A model generated the notes under the pieces. That model was not told the DNA's origin. It ran no database searches and worked only from the letters and a program-made list of their open reading frames with translations. 64,000 nt of DNA from positions 58,125 through 122,124 of the forward strand of contig JAFIGU010000044.1 in assembly GCA_017849555.1 (NCBI GenBank). Reading direction: 5' to 3'. This DNA comes from Sphingomonas sp. GTDB taxonomy: Bacteria; Pseudomonadota; Alphaproteobacteria; Sphingomonadales; Sphingomonadaceae. The position numbers and the translations under genes were made by a program. Positions within the stretch are counted from its first letter, which is position 1. Each line of letters starts with the position of its first letter. Positions 44,502-53,430 of this stretch are shown in pieces.

Positions 44502-45368
44502 TCAGGGAGCGGGAGCGACAACCCCATCTGCGAGGCGTTCGAGCAGCGGATGCGCCAGCAACGCCGCGTCGCTCGCGAGCAAGCCGATCTCGCGCCGGTG
44601 ATCGAACTCCGCGAGCGGGCGCATCACCACCCCTTCGCCGCCGAACGACGCCGGCGCGACGGTGATCCCGAGCCCAGCCGCCACCAGCGCGCGCGCGCGG
44701 TCGTCGCTGGTGGTGCGTGCCGGAAAGAACGGCCGCACCCCGCGTGCGGTGAAATGCCGGCTCGTCTCGCCGAGCAATTCGCACTGGCGGCGGACGATCA
44801 TCGGCTCGTCGACCAGTTCCTCCGCCGCGAGCAATTCGCGCGCGCTCAGCGGATGAGCCGCGGAAAGCGCGAGCAGATACGGCTCCTCGAACAGCAGCCG
44901 CGCCGCGAAGCGCGGGTTGCCGCGCACGATCGTCAGCGCGGCGTCGATCCGCCCGCGGGTCAGCCGGTCGATCAATTCGCGCTCGCGCCCCTCGACCAGC
45001 TCGACCTCGCCCGCATCGCGCGGCAAGGCCGCGACGAAATCGGCGGTCCAGCGCGTCGGGGTGCTGGAGAGAATCCCGAGGCGCAGCCGCCCTGCCGCGC
45101 GCGCCGCCCCCGCCTCGCGCTCGGCCTGGAGGAATTCCGCCTCGATCCGCCGCGCACGCGCCACTAGCCGCGCGCCCGCCTCGGTCAGCGCGACGCGGCG
45201 GTTGCTGCGGGTGAACAATTGCCGCCCGAGCGACGCCTCCAGCTTGGCGATCCCCGCCGAGAGCGTCGGCTGCGAGACATTGCACGACGCGGCGGCGCGC
45301 GAGAAATTGCCCTGATCGATCACCGCGAGGAAATAGCGCAGCAGATAGCGGTCTATCATAGATGCCAT
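44502..45368 (-). CDS. LysR-family transcriptional regulator
   Basis: A 288-residue LysR protein. The N-terminal winged helix is clear: LLRYFLAVIDQGNFSRAAAS, CNVSQPTLSAGIAKLEASLG and RQLFTRSNRRVALTEAGARL. The substrate-binding domain starts near residue 90 (LRLGILSSTPTRWTADFVAA). ATG 45368 or 45359 (MIDRYLLRYF, the family-typical start) could begin translation. It diverges from the isovaleryl-CoA/MCC operon, and a 15-bp palindrome lies right over its start, which suggests it regulates that operon and itself. Confidence 0.92.
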   Translation of the reverse strand: MASMIDRYLLRYFLAVIDQGNFSRAAASCNVSQPTLSAGIAKLEASLGRQLFTRSNRRVALTEAGARLVARARRIEAEFLQAEREAGAARAAGRLRLGILSSTPTRWTADFVAALPRDAGEVELVEGRERELIDRLTRGRIDAALTIVRGNPRFAARLLFEEPYLLALSAAHPLSARELLAAEELVDEPMIVRRQCELLGETSRHFTARGVRPFFPARTTSDDRARALVAAGLGITVAPASFGGEGVVMRPLAEFDHRREIGLLASDAALLAHPLLERLADGVVAPAP

Positions 45369-45375
45369 CTATAAT
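45358..45375 (+). promoter_or_regulatory. LysR-type operator overlapping a -10 box
   Basis: ATAGATGCCATCTAT at 45358-45372 is a perfect dyad around one central base and contains the T-N11-A pattern of LysR boxes (T45359, A45371). TATAAT at 45370-45375 reads rightward toward ivd. No clear -35 is visible, as at many activator-dependent promoters. Confidence 0.6.
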
Positions 45376-45447
45376 GTGCCGCGCCACCTTTCAATTTTCC
45401 TCGCGCACACGGGACGGGTAAACAGGAGTCGGTATGGGAATGCGGCC

Positions 45448-45585
45448 TTTCCCCCCCTGGAAGGGGGGGGGGACCAGCCGCAGGCTGGTGGAGGGGTAGA
45501 AGCCATAAGCGACACCGCTTGCGGCGCCCTACCCCTCCACCGTTGCTGTGCAACGGTCCCCCTCCCCCTCCGGGGGAGGAATGGC
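45448..45585. repeat. Long palindromic repeat, family C copy 3
   Basis: CCCCCCCTGGAAGGGGGGGG followed by ACCAGCCGCAGGCTGGTGGA at the left; CCTCCACCGTTGCTGTGCAA and CTCCCCCTCCGGGGGAGGAA at the right. Same orientation as copy 1. It is in the presumed 5' leader of the ivd operon. Confidence 0.87.
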
Positions 45586-45613
45586 CGGCGCCGCACGGAA
45601 CGAGAGGAAAACG

Positions 45614-46765
45614 GTGGAAGACCTGCATTCACTCGGCGAGACCGCCGACATGATCCGAGAGACGACGCGGCGTTTCGCCAGCGACCGGATCGCGCCGATC
45701 GCGGCATCGATCGACGCCGACGATTCCTTCCCCCGCCATCTGTGGCCCGAAATGGGCGCGCTCGGGCTCCACGGCATCACCGTCGAGGAGGAATTTGGCG
45801 GGCTCGGCCTCGGCTATCTCGAACATGTCCTCGCCTGCGAGGAAGTCAGCCGCGCCTCGGCCTCGGTCGGCTTGAGCTATGGCGCGCATTCCAATCTGTG
45901 CGTCAACCAGATCCGCCGCTGGGGCAATGAGGAGCAGAAGGCGAAATATCTCCCCAAGCTCGTCTCGGGCGAACATGTCGGCAGCCTCGCGATGTCGGAG
46001 GCGTCGGCCGGATCCGACGTGGTGTCGATGAAGCTCAAGGCGACCCGCGTCGACGGCGGCTGGCGGCTCAACGGCACCAAATTCTGGATCACCAACGCGC
46101 CCTATGCCGACACCCTCGTCGTCTATGCCAAATCCTCCCCCGACGCCGGGTCGCGCGGGATCACCGCCTTCCTGATCGAGAAGGATTTCCCCGGTTTCTC
46201 GATCGGGCAGAAGATCGAGAAGGTCGGGATGCGCGGCTCGCCGACCGCCGAACTCGTGTTCGACGATTGTTTCGTCCCCGACGAGAATGTCATGGGGCCG
46301 GAGAATGGCGGGGTCGGCGTGCTGATGAGCGGGCTCGATTACGAGCGCGTCGTGCTGTCGGGGATCCAGCTCGGCATCATGCAGGCGTGCCTCGATGTCG
46401 TCCTGCCCTATGTCCGCGAGCGCAAGCAGTTCGGCAAGCCGATCGGCGCGTTCCAGCTGATGCAGGCCAAGGTGGCGGACATGTATGTCGCGCTCAATTC
46501 GGCGCGCGCTTACGTCTATACCGTCGCCAAGGCGTGCGATGCCGGGCGCACCACGCGGTTCGACGCGGCGGGCGCGATCCTGCTCGCCTCGGAAAGCGCG
46601 GTGAAAGTGGCGGGCGAGGCGATCCAGGCTTTGGGCGGCGCGGGCTACACCAAGGACTGGCCGGTCGAACGCTATTGGCGCGACGCCAAATTGCTCGATA
46701 TCGGCGCCGGGACCAACGAGATCCGCCGCATGCTGGTCGGTCGCGAACTGGTGGGCGCGGCGTGA
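45614..46765 (+). CDS. ivd: Isovaleryl-CoA dehydrogenase
   Basis: A 383-residue acyl-CoA dehydrogenase. [20 protein letters not shown] and [17 protein letters not shown] match the FAD/substrate region, and the catalytic Glu sits in [12 protein letters not shown], the position used by isovaleryl-CoA dehydrogenases rather than the C-terminal site of medium-chain enzymes. [16 protein letters not shown] closes the protein. It oxidises isovaleryl-CoA to 3-methylcrotonyl-CoA in leucine breakdown, and the carboxylase for that product follows directly. GTG 45614 is chosen because AGAGGA lies five bases upstream; ATG 45581 would begin within the leader. Confidence 0.93.
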   Translation: MEDLHSLGETADMIRETTRRFASDRIAPIAASIDADDSFPRHLWPEMGALGLHGITVEEEFGGLGLGYLEHVLACEEVSRASASVGLSYGAHSNLCVNQIRRWGNEEQKAKYLPKLVSGEHVGSLAMSEASAGSDVVSMKLKATRVDGGWRLNGTKFWITNAPYADTLVVYAKSSPDAGSRGITAFLIEKDFPGFSIGQKIEKVGMRGSPTAELVFDDCFVPDENVMGPENGGVGVLMSGLDYERVVLSGIQLGIMQACLDVVLPYVRERKQFGKPIGAFQLMQAKVADMYVALNSARAYVYTVAKACDAGRTTRFDAAGAILLASESAVKVAGEAIQALGGAGYTKDWPVERYWRDAKLLDIGAGTNEIRRMLVGRELVGAA

Positions 46766-48363
46766 GCGCCCCCGTCCTCGACACCAAGCTGTCGCCGGAC
46801 GGCGCCGACTTCCGCGCCAATGACGCGCATAATCGCGCCTTGGTCGAGCGGCTGCGCGCGGATGTCGCCAAGGCGGCGCTCGGCGGCAACGCGCGTAGCC
46901 GCGAGCGCCACACCGCGCGCGGCAAATTGCTGCCGCGCGATCGCGTCGAGCGGCTGCTCGATCCGGGCTCGCCGTTCCTCGAGATCGGCCAGCTCGCCGC
47001 CTGCGATCTCTATGACGGCGAGGTGCCGGGCGCGGGGATGATCGCCGGGATCGGCCGCGTCTCGGGGCGCCAGTGCATGATCGTGTGCAACGACGCGACG
47101 GTGAAGGGCGGGACCTATTATCCCCTCACGGTCAAGAAGCACCTGCGCGCGCAGGAGATCGCCGAGCAGAACCGGCTGCCGTGCATCTATCTCGTCGATT
47201 CGGGCGGGGCGAACCTGCCGCATCAGGCCGAGGTATTCCCCGATCGCGAGCATTTCGGGCGGATCTTCTTCAACCAGGCCAATATGTCGGCCAAGGGCAT
47301 CCCGCAGATCGCCTGCGTGATGGGGAGCTGCACCGCGGGCGGCGCCTATGTCCCGGCGATGTCCGACGAGACGGTGATCGTGCGCAATCAGGGCACGATC
47401 TTCCTCGCCGGCCCGCCTTTGGTGAAGGCGGCGACGGGCGAGGAAATCTCCGCCGGGGAGCTGGGCGGCGCGGAGACCCACGGCCGCAAATCGGGGGTGG
47501 TCGATCATGTCGCCGAGAATGACGAACATGCGCTGACGATCGTCCGTGATATCGTCGCGACGCTCCAGCCCGAGACGCCCGCGACGGTCAACCGCCAGAC
47601 CCCGCGCGCACCCAGATTCGCAGCCGAGGAATTGTACGGCGTCATCCCGCAGGACGTCCGCGCGCCTTATGACGTGCATGAGGTGATTGCGCGGCTGGTC
47701 GACGGCAGCGAATTCCACGAGTTCAAGGCGCTCTACGGCACCAGCCTGGTGTGCGGCTTCGCGCATATCTGGGGGCTGCCGGTCGCGATCCTCGCCAACA
47801 ACGGCGTGCTGTTCAGCGAATCCGCGGTGAAGGGCGCGCATTTCATCGAGCTGGCATGCCAGCGGCGCATCCCTTTGCTGTTCCTCCAGAACATCTCCGG
47901 CTTCATGGTCGGCGGAAAGTATGAGGCGGAGGGGATCGCCAAGCACGGCGCCAAGCTGGTCACCGCGGTCGCCACCGCCACCGTGCCCAAGATCACCGTG
48001 CTGATCGGCGGCAGCTTCGGCGCGGGCAATTACGGGATGTGCGGCCGCGCTTATAGCCCGCGCTTCCTGTTCACCTGGCCCAACAGCCGGATCAGCGTGA
48101 TGGGCGGCGAGCAGGCGGCGAGCGTGCTCGCCACCGTCCACCGCGATGCGGATAGCTGGACGCCCGAACAGGCCGAGGCATTCAAGGCGCCGATCCGCCA
48201 GCGTTACGAGGACGAGGGCAATCCGTGGCACGCCACCGCGCGGCTATGGGACGACGGGATCATCGATCCCGCGCAGACCCGCGACGTGCTCGGCCTCGCG
48301 CTCGCCGCGACGCTCAACGCCCCGATCCCCGAAGCGCCGCGCTTCGGCATATTCCGCATGTGA
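46762..48363 (+). CDS. Methylcrotonyl-CoA carboxylase, carboxyltransferase (beta) subunit
   Basis: A 533-residue carboxyltransferase that moves CO2 from biotin to 3-methylcrotonyl-CoA. It has the two crotonase-like halves: [20 protein letters not shown] with [20 protein letters not shown], and [20 protein letters not shown] with [40 protein letters not shown] is typical of MCC beta. GTG 46762 overlaps the ivd stop by four bases (GTGA), so translation is coupled. Confidence 0.95.
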   Translation: MSAPVLDTKLSPDGADFRANDAHNRALVERLRADVAKAALGGNARSRERHTARGKLLPRDRVERLLDPGSPFLEIGQLAACDLYDGEVPGAGMIAGIGRVSGRQCMIVCNDATVKGGTYYPLTVKKHLRAQEIAEQNRLPCIYLVDSGGANLPHQAEVFPDREHFGRIFFNQANMSAKGIPQIACVMGSCTAGGAYVPAMSDETVIVRNQGTIFLAGPPLVKAATGEEISAGELGGAETHGRKSGVVDHVAENDEHALTIVRDIVATLQPETPATVNRQTPRAPRFAAEELYGVIPQDVRAPYDVHEVIARLVDGSEFHEFKALYGTSLVCGFAHIWGLPVAILANNGVLFSESAVKGAHFIELACQRRIPLLFLQNISGFMVGGKYEAEGIAKHGAKLVTAVATATVPKITVLIGGSFGAGNYGMCGRAYSPRFLFTWPNSRISVMGGEQAASVLATVHRDADSWTPEQAEAFKAPIRQRYEDEGNPWHATARLWDDGIIDPAQTRDVLGLALAATLNAPIPEAPRFGIFRM

Positions 48364-48374
48364 TGGGAGAGGTG

Positions 48375-48845
48375 ATGATCACCCCCTTGTTCGCCCTGCT
48401 GCTGCAGGTCACCCCCGTCGCCCCGATCGTCAAGGGCACCGCGCTGCCGCCGCCCGCCAACGACGATGCAGCGGTGATGGCGCCGATCCAGGCGTTGCTC
48501 GGCGCGATCGGCACGGGCGACGGCAATGCGGTGCTCGGCGTAACCCGCCCCGAAGGCAGCGCCACCGTCGCGAGCGAGGGTGCGCAACCCGGCGTGCGCT
48601 CGTTCCGCTGGGCCGATTTCGCCGCACGGCTCAAGCCCTCGGGCGACAAGGTCGAGGAACGGCTCGGCACCCCGGCGATCGAGATCGACGGCAACGTCGC
48701 GATGGTCTGGGCGCCCTATACCGTCACGGTCAACGGGCAGATTCATCACTGCGGCTATGATCATTTCGATCTGGTGCGCGAAGGAGGGACATGGAAGGTG
48801 CTCAACGTCACCTGGAGCCAGCGCACGACGGGGTGCGCGGCATGA
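48375..48845 (+). CDS. NTF2-like protein, probably exported
   Basis: A 156-residue protein with a short hydrophobic start (MITPLFALLLQVTPVAPIVK) that may be a signal peptide, then an NTF2-like fold: DDAAVMAPIQALLGAIGTGD, GNAVLGVTRPEGSATVASEG, VAMVWAPYTVTVNGQIHHCG and YDHFDLVREGGTWKVLNVTW. It sits between the two MCC subunit genes, overlapping the alpha subunit by four bases. An in-frame ATG at 48363 overlaps the beta-subunit stop. A role in the pathway is not evident; an exported NTF2-like protein would not meet the cytosolic carboxylase. Confidence 0.75.
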   Translation: MITPLFALLLQVTPVAPIVKGTALPPPANDDAAVMAPIQALLGAIGTGDGNAVLGVTRPEGSATVASEGAQPGVRSFRWADFAARLKPSGDKVEERLGTPAIEIDGNVAMVWAPYTVTVNGQIHHCGYDHFDLVREGGTWKVLNVTWSQRTTGCAA

Positions 48846-50773
48846 TCACGTCGCTCCTCATCGCCAATCGCGGCGAGATCGCCTGCCGCGTCATCCGCAC
48901 CGCGCGCACGATGGGCATCCGCACCGTCGCGGTCTATTCCGACGCCGACGCCCGCGCGCTCCACGTCCGCATGGCCGACGAGGCGGTGCATATCGGCCCC
49001 TCGCCGGCGCGCGAAAGCTATCTCGTCGGCGAACACATCATCGCAGCGGCCAAGGCGACCGGGGCGGAGGCGATCCACCCCGGCTATGGCTTCCTCTCCG
49101 AAAACGCCGATTTCGCCGAGGCGGTGATCGCCGCCGGGCTGGTGTGGGTCGGGCCGAAACCCGCCAGCATCCGCGCGATGGGGCTGAAGGACGCCGCCAA
49201 GCGGCTGATGCAGCAAGCCGGCGTCCCCACCACCCCCGGCTATCTCGGCGACGACCAGAACCCCGATCGGCTCAAGGCCGAGGCCGATGCGATCGGCTAT
49301 CCGGTGCTGATCAAGGCGGTCGCCGGCGGCGGCGGCAAGGGGGTGCGCAGGGTCGATGCGGCGGCCGACTTCGCCGACGCCCTGCTGTCATGCCAGCGCG
49401 AGGCGGCATCGTCGTTCGGCGACGATCGCGTGCTGCTGGAGAAATATATCCTCTCGCCGCGGCATATCGAGGTGCAGGTGTTCGGCGACAGCCACGGCAA
49501 TGTCGTCCATCTGTTCGAGCGCGATTGCTCGATCCAGCGCCGCCACCAGAAAGTGATCGAGGAAGCCCCCGCGCCGGGGATGGACCCGGCGACACGCGCG
49601 GCGATCTGCGACGCGGCGGTCAAGGCGGCGCGCGCGGTCGATTATGTCGGCGCGGGGACGATCGAGTTCATCGCCGACGCCTCGACCGGGCTCCGCGCCG
49701 ACGGCATCTGGTTCATGGAGATGAACACCCGGCTGCAGGTCGAGCATCCGGTGACCGAGGAGATCACCGGGGTCGATCTGGTCGAATGGCAGCTCCGCGT
49801 CGCGAGCGGCGAGCCTCTGCCCAAGCAGCAGGATGAGCTGTCGATCAACGGCTGGGCGATGGAAGCGCGGCTCTATGCCGAGGACCCGGCGAAGGGGTTT
49901 TTGCCCTCGACCGGGCGGCTGGAGATCTTCCGCGAGCATGAGGGTGTGCGGCTCGAAACCGGGGTCTATGAGGGCGCGGAGATCACCGGCTTCTACGATC
50001 CGATGATCGCCAAGATCGTCGTCCACGAGGAAACCCGCGAGGAAGCGTGCGAGGCGTTGGCGCGGGCCTGTGCCGCGACCGACATCTTCCCGGTCAAGAC
50101 CAACGCGCCGTTCCTGTGGCGCGCGCTCGACGACAAGGATTTCCGCGCCGGGCGGATCGACACCGGGTTCATCGCCGCCAAGGGCGATGCCTTGCTCCCC
50201 CCGGCCGAGCCGACCGACGATATGCTCAAGCAAGCGGCGGCCGCGTTGCTGGTGCAGGAATATTACGGCGAGCCGACATTGGTCTCGCCCGAGGACGGCG
50301 ATCTGCTCGGCGCGCCGCAGCGCGAGCCGTGGCGCGGCGCGATCGGCTTCCGCCTCAATGCCGCGACCAATCTGCGCACCGCGGTCAATGTTGACGGGCG
50401 CGCGCATGTCGTCGATCTGCCCGCCGACTGGCGCAGCGCGCCGGTCGTCGCCGAGCCGGTCGACGACGGCGTGGCGGTCAATGACGACGGCCTGTCGTTC
50501 CTCGCCGCCCCGGCGCGGGTGTCGGGCGCCGCCGCGGGCACCGCCGCCGACGGCGCGATCCTTTCCCCGATGCCGGGGCGGGTGATCGCGGTCGAGGTCG
50601 CCGCGGGCGACAGCGTGACGAAGGGGCAGAAGCTCCTCACGCTGGAGGCGATGAAGATGGAGCATTCGCTCGTCGCGCCGTTCGACGGGACGGTCGCGGA
50701 ATTGAACGCTTATGCCGGCGGGCAGGTCAGCGAGGGCGCCTTGCTCGCGCGGGTCGAGCGGGCGGGAGAATAA
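48842..50773 (+). CDS. Methylcrotonyl-CoA carboxylase, biotin-carboxylase (alpha) subunit
   Basis: A 643-residue protein. The biotin carboxylase part opens with SLLIANRGEIACRVIRTART, then IHPGYGFLSENADFAEAV, the glycine-rich ATP loop KAVAGGGGKGVRRV, FMEMNTRLQVEHPVTE (metal/bicarbonate site) and FYDPMIAKIVVHEE. The last ~75 residues are a biotinyl domain with the biotin Lys in LLTLEAMKMEHSLVAPF. Linked in order behind ivd and the beta subunit, it forms the 3-methylcrotonyl-CoA carboxylase of leucine degradation. ATG 48842 overlaps the previous stop by four bases. Confidence 0.95.
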   Translation: MITSLLIANRGEIACRVIRTARTMGIRTVAVYSDADARALHVRMADEAVHIGPSPARESYLVGEHIIAAAKATGAEAIHPGYGFLSENADFAEAVIAAGLVWVGPKPASIRAMGLKDAAKRLMQQAGVPTTPGYLGDDQNPDRLKAEADAIGYPVLIKAVAGGGGKGVRRVDAAADFADALLSCQREAASSFGDDRVLLEKYILSPRHIEVQVFGDSHGNVVHLFERDCSIQRRHQKVIEEAPAPGMDPATRAAICDAAVKAARAVDYVGAGTIEFIADASTGLRADGIWFMEMNTRLQVEHPVTEEITGVDLVEWQLRVASGEPLPKQQDELSINGWAMEARLYAEDPAKGFLPSTGRLEIFREHEGVRLETGVYEGAEITGFYDPMIAKIVVHEETREEACEALARACAATDIFPVKTNAPFLWRALDDKDFRAGRIDTGFIAAKGDALLPPAEPTDDMLKQAAAALLVQEYYGEPTLVSPEDGDLLGAPQREPWRGAIGFRLNAATNLRTAVNVDGRAHVVDLPADWRSAPVVAEPVDDGVAVNDDGLSFLAAPARVSGAAAGTAADGAILSPMPGRVIAVEVAAGDSVTKGQKLLTLEAMKMEHSLVAPFDGTVAELNAYAGGQVSEGALLARVERAGE

Positions 50774-50775
50774 TC

Positions 50776-51228
50776 ATGGCAGGCCGCTATTTCGACCAAT
50801 GGCAGATCGGCGACCGGATCGAGCATGAGATTCGCCGCACCGTCACCGAGACCGACAATCTGCTGTTCTCGACGATGACGCACAATCCGCAGCCGCTGCA
50901 CCTCGATCTCGAGGCGGCGAAGGCGAGCGAGTTCGGGCAGATCCTCGTCAACGGCACCTTCACCTTCGCGCTGATGGTCGGGCTGTCGGTGGGGGATACG
51001 ACGCTCGGCACGCTCGTCGCCAACCTCGGCTACGACAAGCTCGTCATGCCCAAGCCCGTATTCATCGGCGATACGATGCGCGCGACCAGCGAGGTCGCCG
51101 GCCTGCGCGAGAGCAAATCGCGCCCCGATGCGGGGATCGTCACCTTCACCCACCAGTTGATCAACCAGCGCGATCAGGTGGTGTGCCAGTGCGAGCGCTC
51201 GGCGCTGCTCAAGCGGCGGCCGGGCTGA
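50776..51228 (+). CDS. MaoC family dehydratase
   Basis: A 150-residue hot-dog-fold protein. The hydratase motif is TMTHNPQPLHLDLEAAK near residue 36 (catalytic Asp/His of R-specific enoyl-CoA hydratases, here D then H in the NPxxxHxD pattern). GTFTFALMVGLSVGDTTLG and NLGYDKLVMPKPVFIGDTMR follow. It starts two bases after the MCC alpha stop, so it is the last gene of the leucine/isovalerate operon, where it probably hydrates an enoyl-CoA such as 3-methylglutaconyl-CoA or a side product; the substrate is inferred. Confidence 0.9.
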   Translation: MAGRYFDQWQIGDRIEHEIRRTVTETDNLLFSTMTHNPQPLHLDLEAAKASEFGQILVNGTFTFALMVGLSVGDTTLGTLVANLGYDKLVMPKPVFIGDTMRATSEVAGLRESKSRPDAGIVTFTHQLINQRDQVVCQCERSALLKRRPG

Positions 51229-51237
51229 TCCGTCCTA

Positions 51238-51321
51238 ACGTCATGCCGGGCTTGACCCGGCATCCAGAATCGCAGGGGAAATCGCTTGTGGCTGTGGATG
51301 CCGGATCAAGTCCGGCATGAC
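51238..51321. repeat. Palindromic repeat (family A variant)
   Basis: CGTCATGCCGGGCTTGACCC then GGCATCCAG, mirrored by TGGATGCCGGATCAAGTCCG then GCATGACG after about 30 bases. It lies between the convergent maoC-like gene and tadA. Confidence 0.85.
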
Positions 51322-51346
51322 GACATAAAACGGGATGTCGGCCGCT

Positions 51347-51796
51347 TTAGCGCCGCGCCGCGAAGAAATCGCGCAGCAGCTCCCCCGCCTCGCGATCGCC
51401 GATCCCGGCGAACACTTCCGGCCGGTGGTGGCAGGTCGGCTGCGCGAAGAATCGCGGACCGTGCTCGACCGCGCCGCCCTTGGGGTCGGCTGCGCCATAA
51501 TAGAGCCGCGCGATTCGCGCGTGCGCGATCGCCCCGGCGCACATCGCGCACGGCTCCAGCGTGACCCACAGGTCGCAATCCTCGAGCCGCTCGCGCCCCA
51601 ACATCGCCGCCGCGGCGCGAATCGCCAGCATCTCGGCATGCGCGGTGGGATCGTGCAGCCGGCGCGGCGCATTGGCGGCGGTGGCGATCACCGCACCGTC
51701 GCGAATCACCACCGCGCCGACCGGGACTTCGCCCGCGGCAGCGGCCGCAGCGGCGGCATCGAGCGCGGCGCGCATCGGGGGCGGGAGCGGAAACAT
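51347..51796 (-). CDS. tadA: tRNA-specific adenosine deaminase
   Basis: A 149-residue zinc deaminase that makes inosine-34 in tRNA-Arg(ACG). The zinc/catalytic motif is PTAHAEMLAIR (HAE) near residue 51 and TLEPCAMCAGAIAHARIARL (PCxxC) near residue 79. VPVGAVVIRDGAVIATAANA and YYGAADPKGGAVEHGPRFFA are also typical. ATG 51796 fits the family; the frame is open much further upstream but that reading runs through the rpmB region on the other strand. Confidence 0.95.
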   Translation of the reverse strand: MFPLPPPMRAALDAAAAAAAAGEVPVGAVVIRDGAVIATAANAPRRLHDPTAHAEMLAIRAAAAMLGRERLEDCDLWVTLEPCAMCAGAIAHARIARLYYGAADPKGGAVEHGPRFFAQPTCHHRPEVFAGIGDREAGELLRDFFAARR

Positions 51797-51861
51797 CGCC
51801 CCCCGCCTAATGCGCCGCGCCGCGCTCGGCCAGCGATCATGCGATATTGCCCGCCATCGGG

Positions 51862-51890
51862 TTGACGAAATCGCCGGGTCGCGGTAGGGG
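51862..51890 (+). promoter_or_regulatory. rpmB promoter
   Basis: TTGACG at 51862-51867, a 17-base spacer, and TAGGGG at 51885-51890, about 39 bases before the start codon. Same layout as the rpmJ promoter. Confidence 0.6.
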
Positions 51891-51928
51891 CGCCCACTTT
51901 CCGGGCAACCGAATTCAGGATCAAGATC

Positions 51929-52222
51929 ATGTCGCGCATCTGCGAGCTGACCGGCAAGGGCCGGCAGGTGGGGCACAACGTTTCCCACGCGAACAACAAG
52001 ACCAAGCGGACGTTCCTGCCCAACCTGCAGAACGTGACGCTGATCTCCGACACGCTGGAGAAGAGCGTGCGCCTGCGCGTCTCGACCCACGGCCTGCGCT
52101 CGGTGGAGCATAACGGCGGTCTCGACAATTGGCTGGTCAAGACCAGCGACGAGAAGCTGTCGCTGCGCGCCCGCCGCCTGAAGCGCGACATCGTCAAGAA
52201 GCGCGCCGCCGTCGCGGCCTGA
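51929..52222 (+). CDS. rpmB: Ribosomal protein bL28
   Basis: A 97-residue basic protein: [20 protein letters not shown], then [20 protein letters not shown] and [20 protein letters not shown]. This is bL28 of the alphaproteobacterial type, with a C-terminal extension beyond the ~78 residues of E. coli. Only one Cys is present, so it is the zinc-free form. It binds 23S rRNA near the tunnel exit region. It stands alone. Confidence 0.97.
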   Translation: MSRICELTGKGRQVGHNVSHANNKTKRTFLPNLQNVTLISDTLEKSVRLRVSTHGLRSVEHNGGLDNWLVKTSDEKLSLRARRLKRDIVKKRAAVAA

Positions 52223-52299
52223 CGCTTCACGACGAACCGCTCGTCGTTACACGCGGCCCGTCCTCCCCAGCGGAGGGCGGGCCGTGTGGCGTTTTCCTT

Positions 52300-52337
52300 C
52301 CCACCGTTCGGGATTCGACAAGCTCAGCCCGAGCGGG
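52300..52337. repeat. Half copy of family B repeat
   Basis: CACCGTTCGGGATTCGACAA followed by GCTCAGCCCGAGCGGGTG. It is a shortened form without the long tip. Its right part encodes the last codons and the stop of the gene at 52324 on the minus strand. Confidence 0.75.
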
Positions 52338-53295
52338 TGGCTAAACGCAGCCGGAACTTCATCAGATAGCTTCGCCGGAACGCCATCTGATCATTGTCGG
52401 TGGTGATCCACAGCATCGTCGCGCCATTTTCGCGCGACACGGCAAGCCCTTCGCAATTCTCGCTGACCACCGGCGCCGCGAGCGTCGCAATCTCGCGCCC
52501 TGACGCGACCCCACCCGCGCGAATCGCCGCGCGCGGCACCAGCACCAGCTTCGCCGAAAAGCGCAGCCAGCCGAGATGCCGCCGGTTGAGCACCAAGAGA
52601 TCGCCCGAGGGCAAGGCCGCCGCGTCGCTGGGATCATATCCCGCCGGCGGCCGATAGAAGAAGCGCGCCACCGGCGTCGCGCGCGAGGCCGGATCGCCGG
52701 CGAACAGCAACGCCGGGCGCAGCGCCCCGCGCCAGCGCTCGGCGATCACCACGAATCGCCCGTCGGGCAGCCGCGCGAGCGATTCGGCGCCGCTATTGTC
52801 CCACCATTTCGCCATCTCATGCGGCGCGCGGTGCGCTTCGCCGTGGCGGAAAGCGGCATCGTAGCGCCAGATCGCATTGGCGCGCTCGAAGCCGACCCAC
52901 GCCCGCCCGCTCGCCGGTTCGATCGCGAGCGATTCGCTGTCGCGATCCTCCTTGCTCCACCCGCTGCCCGGCCCGTCGCCGAGCGCGCCGGTCTCCACCG
53001 CGGCCGCGCCGCGCGTGATGCGCAGCCGCAGCCAATTGCCCGAATCGCCCAGCAAGGTCGCCCGGCCGCGCTCGATCGCCAGCGCCGAAAACCCGCCGAA
53101 CCCCGGCGCCGCGCTCGACAGCGTGACCGCGCCGACCGGCTCCAGCCGCCCGATACGCGCCGGCCAGCCGCCCTCGGGCACGTAGCGCACCACGCGCACC
53201 ACCGCGCCGGGGGCGAGCCGCGTCACCGGATCGATCCCGCTCCAGCCGGGGACCACCGCGAGCACGGCAAGGATCGGGAACAACAAGGGGCGCAT
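52324..53295 (-). CDS. Phytase-like esterase domain protein, exported
   Basis: A 323-residue protein with a signal peptide or anchor (MRPLLFPILAVLAVVPGWSG). The beta-propeller-like body has FGGFSALAIERGRATLLGDS, GWSKEDRDSESLAIEPASGR, WVGFERANAIWRYD, GAESLARLPDGRFVVIAERW and CEGLAVSRENGATMLWITTD, a pattern of the esterase-like activity of phytase family. Enzymatic role in this lineage is unproven. The reading ends inside repeat family B: the codons for ATRSG and the TGA come from the repeat. ATG 53295 gives the signal peptide. Confidence 0.82.
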   Translation of the reverse strand: MRPLLFPILAVLAVVPGWSGIDPVTRLAPGAVVRVVRYVPEGGWPARIGRLEPVGAVTLSSAAPGFGGFSALAIERGRATLLGDSGNWLRLRITRGAAAVETGALGDGPGSGWSKEDRDSESLAIEPASGRAWVGFERANAIWRYDAAFRHGEAHRAPHEMAKWWDNSGAESLARLPDGRFVVIAERWRGALRPALLFAGDPASRATPVARFFYRPPAGYDPSDAAALPSGDLLVLNRRHLGWLRFSAKLVLVPRAAIRAGGVASGREIATLAAPVVSENCEGLAVSRENGATMLWITTDNDQMAFRRSYLMKFRLRLATRSG

Positions 53296-53430
53296 CCCGC
53301 CCCCGATAGCCGCGCGGACCCTGAACGGTCGATAACCGACGCATTCAGGATCGGTTCGCCGCGAATCGCGCAGATACGGTTTCAACGAAGCGGACCCTCC
53401 ACTGGCGAGGCTTCGATCGGGAGACGTAAG

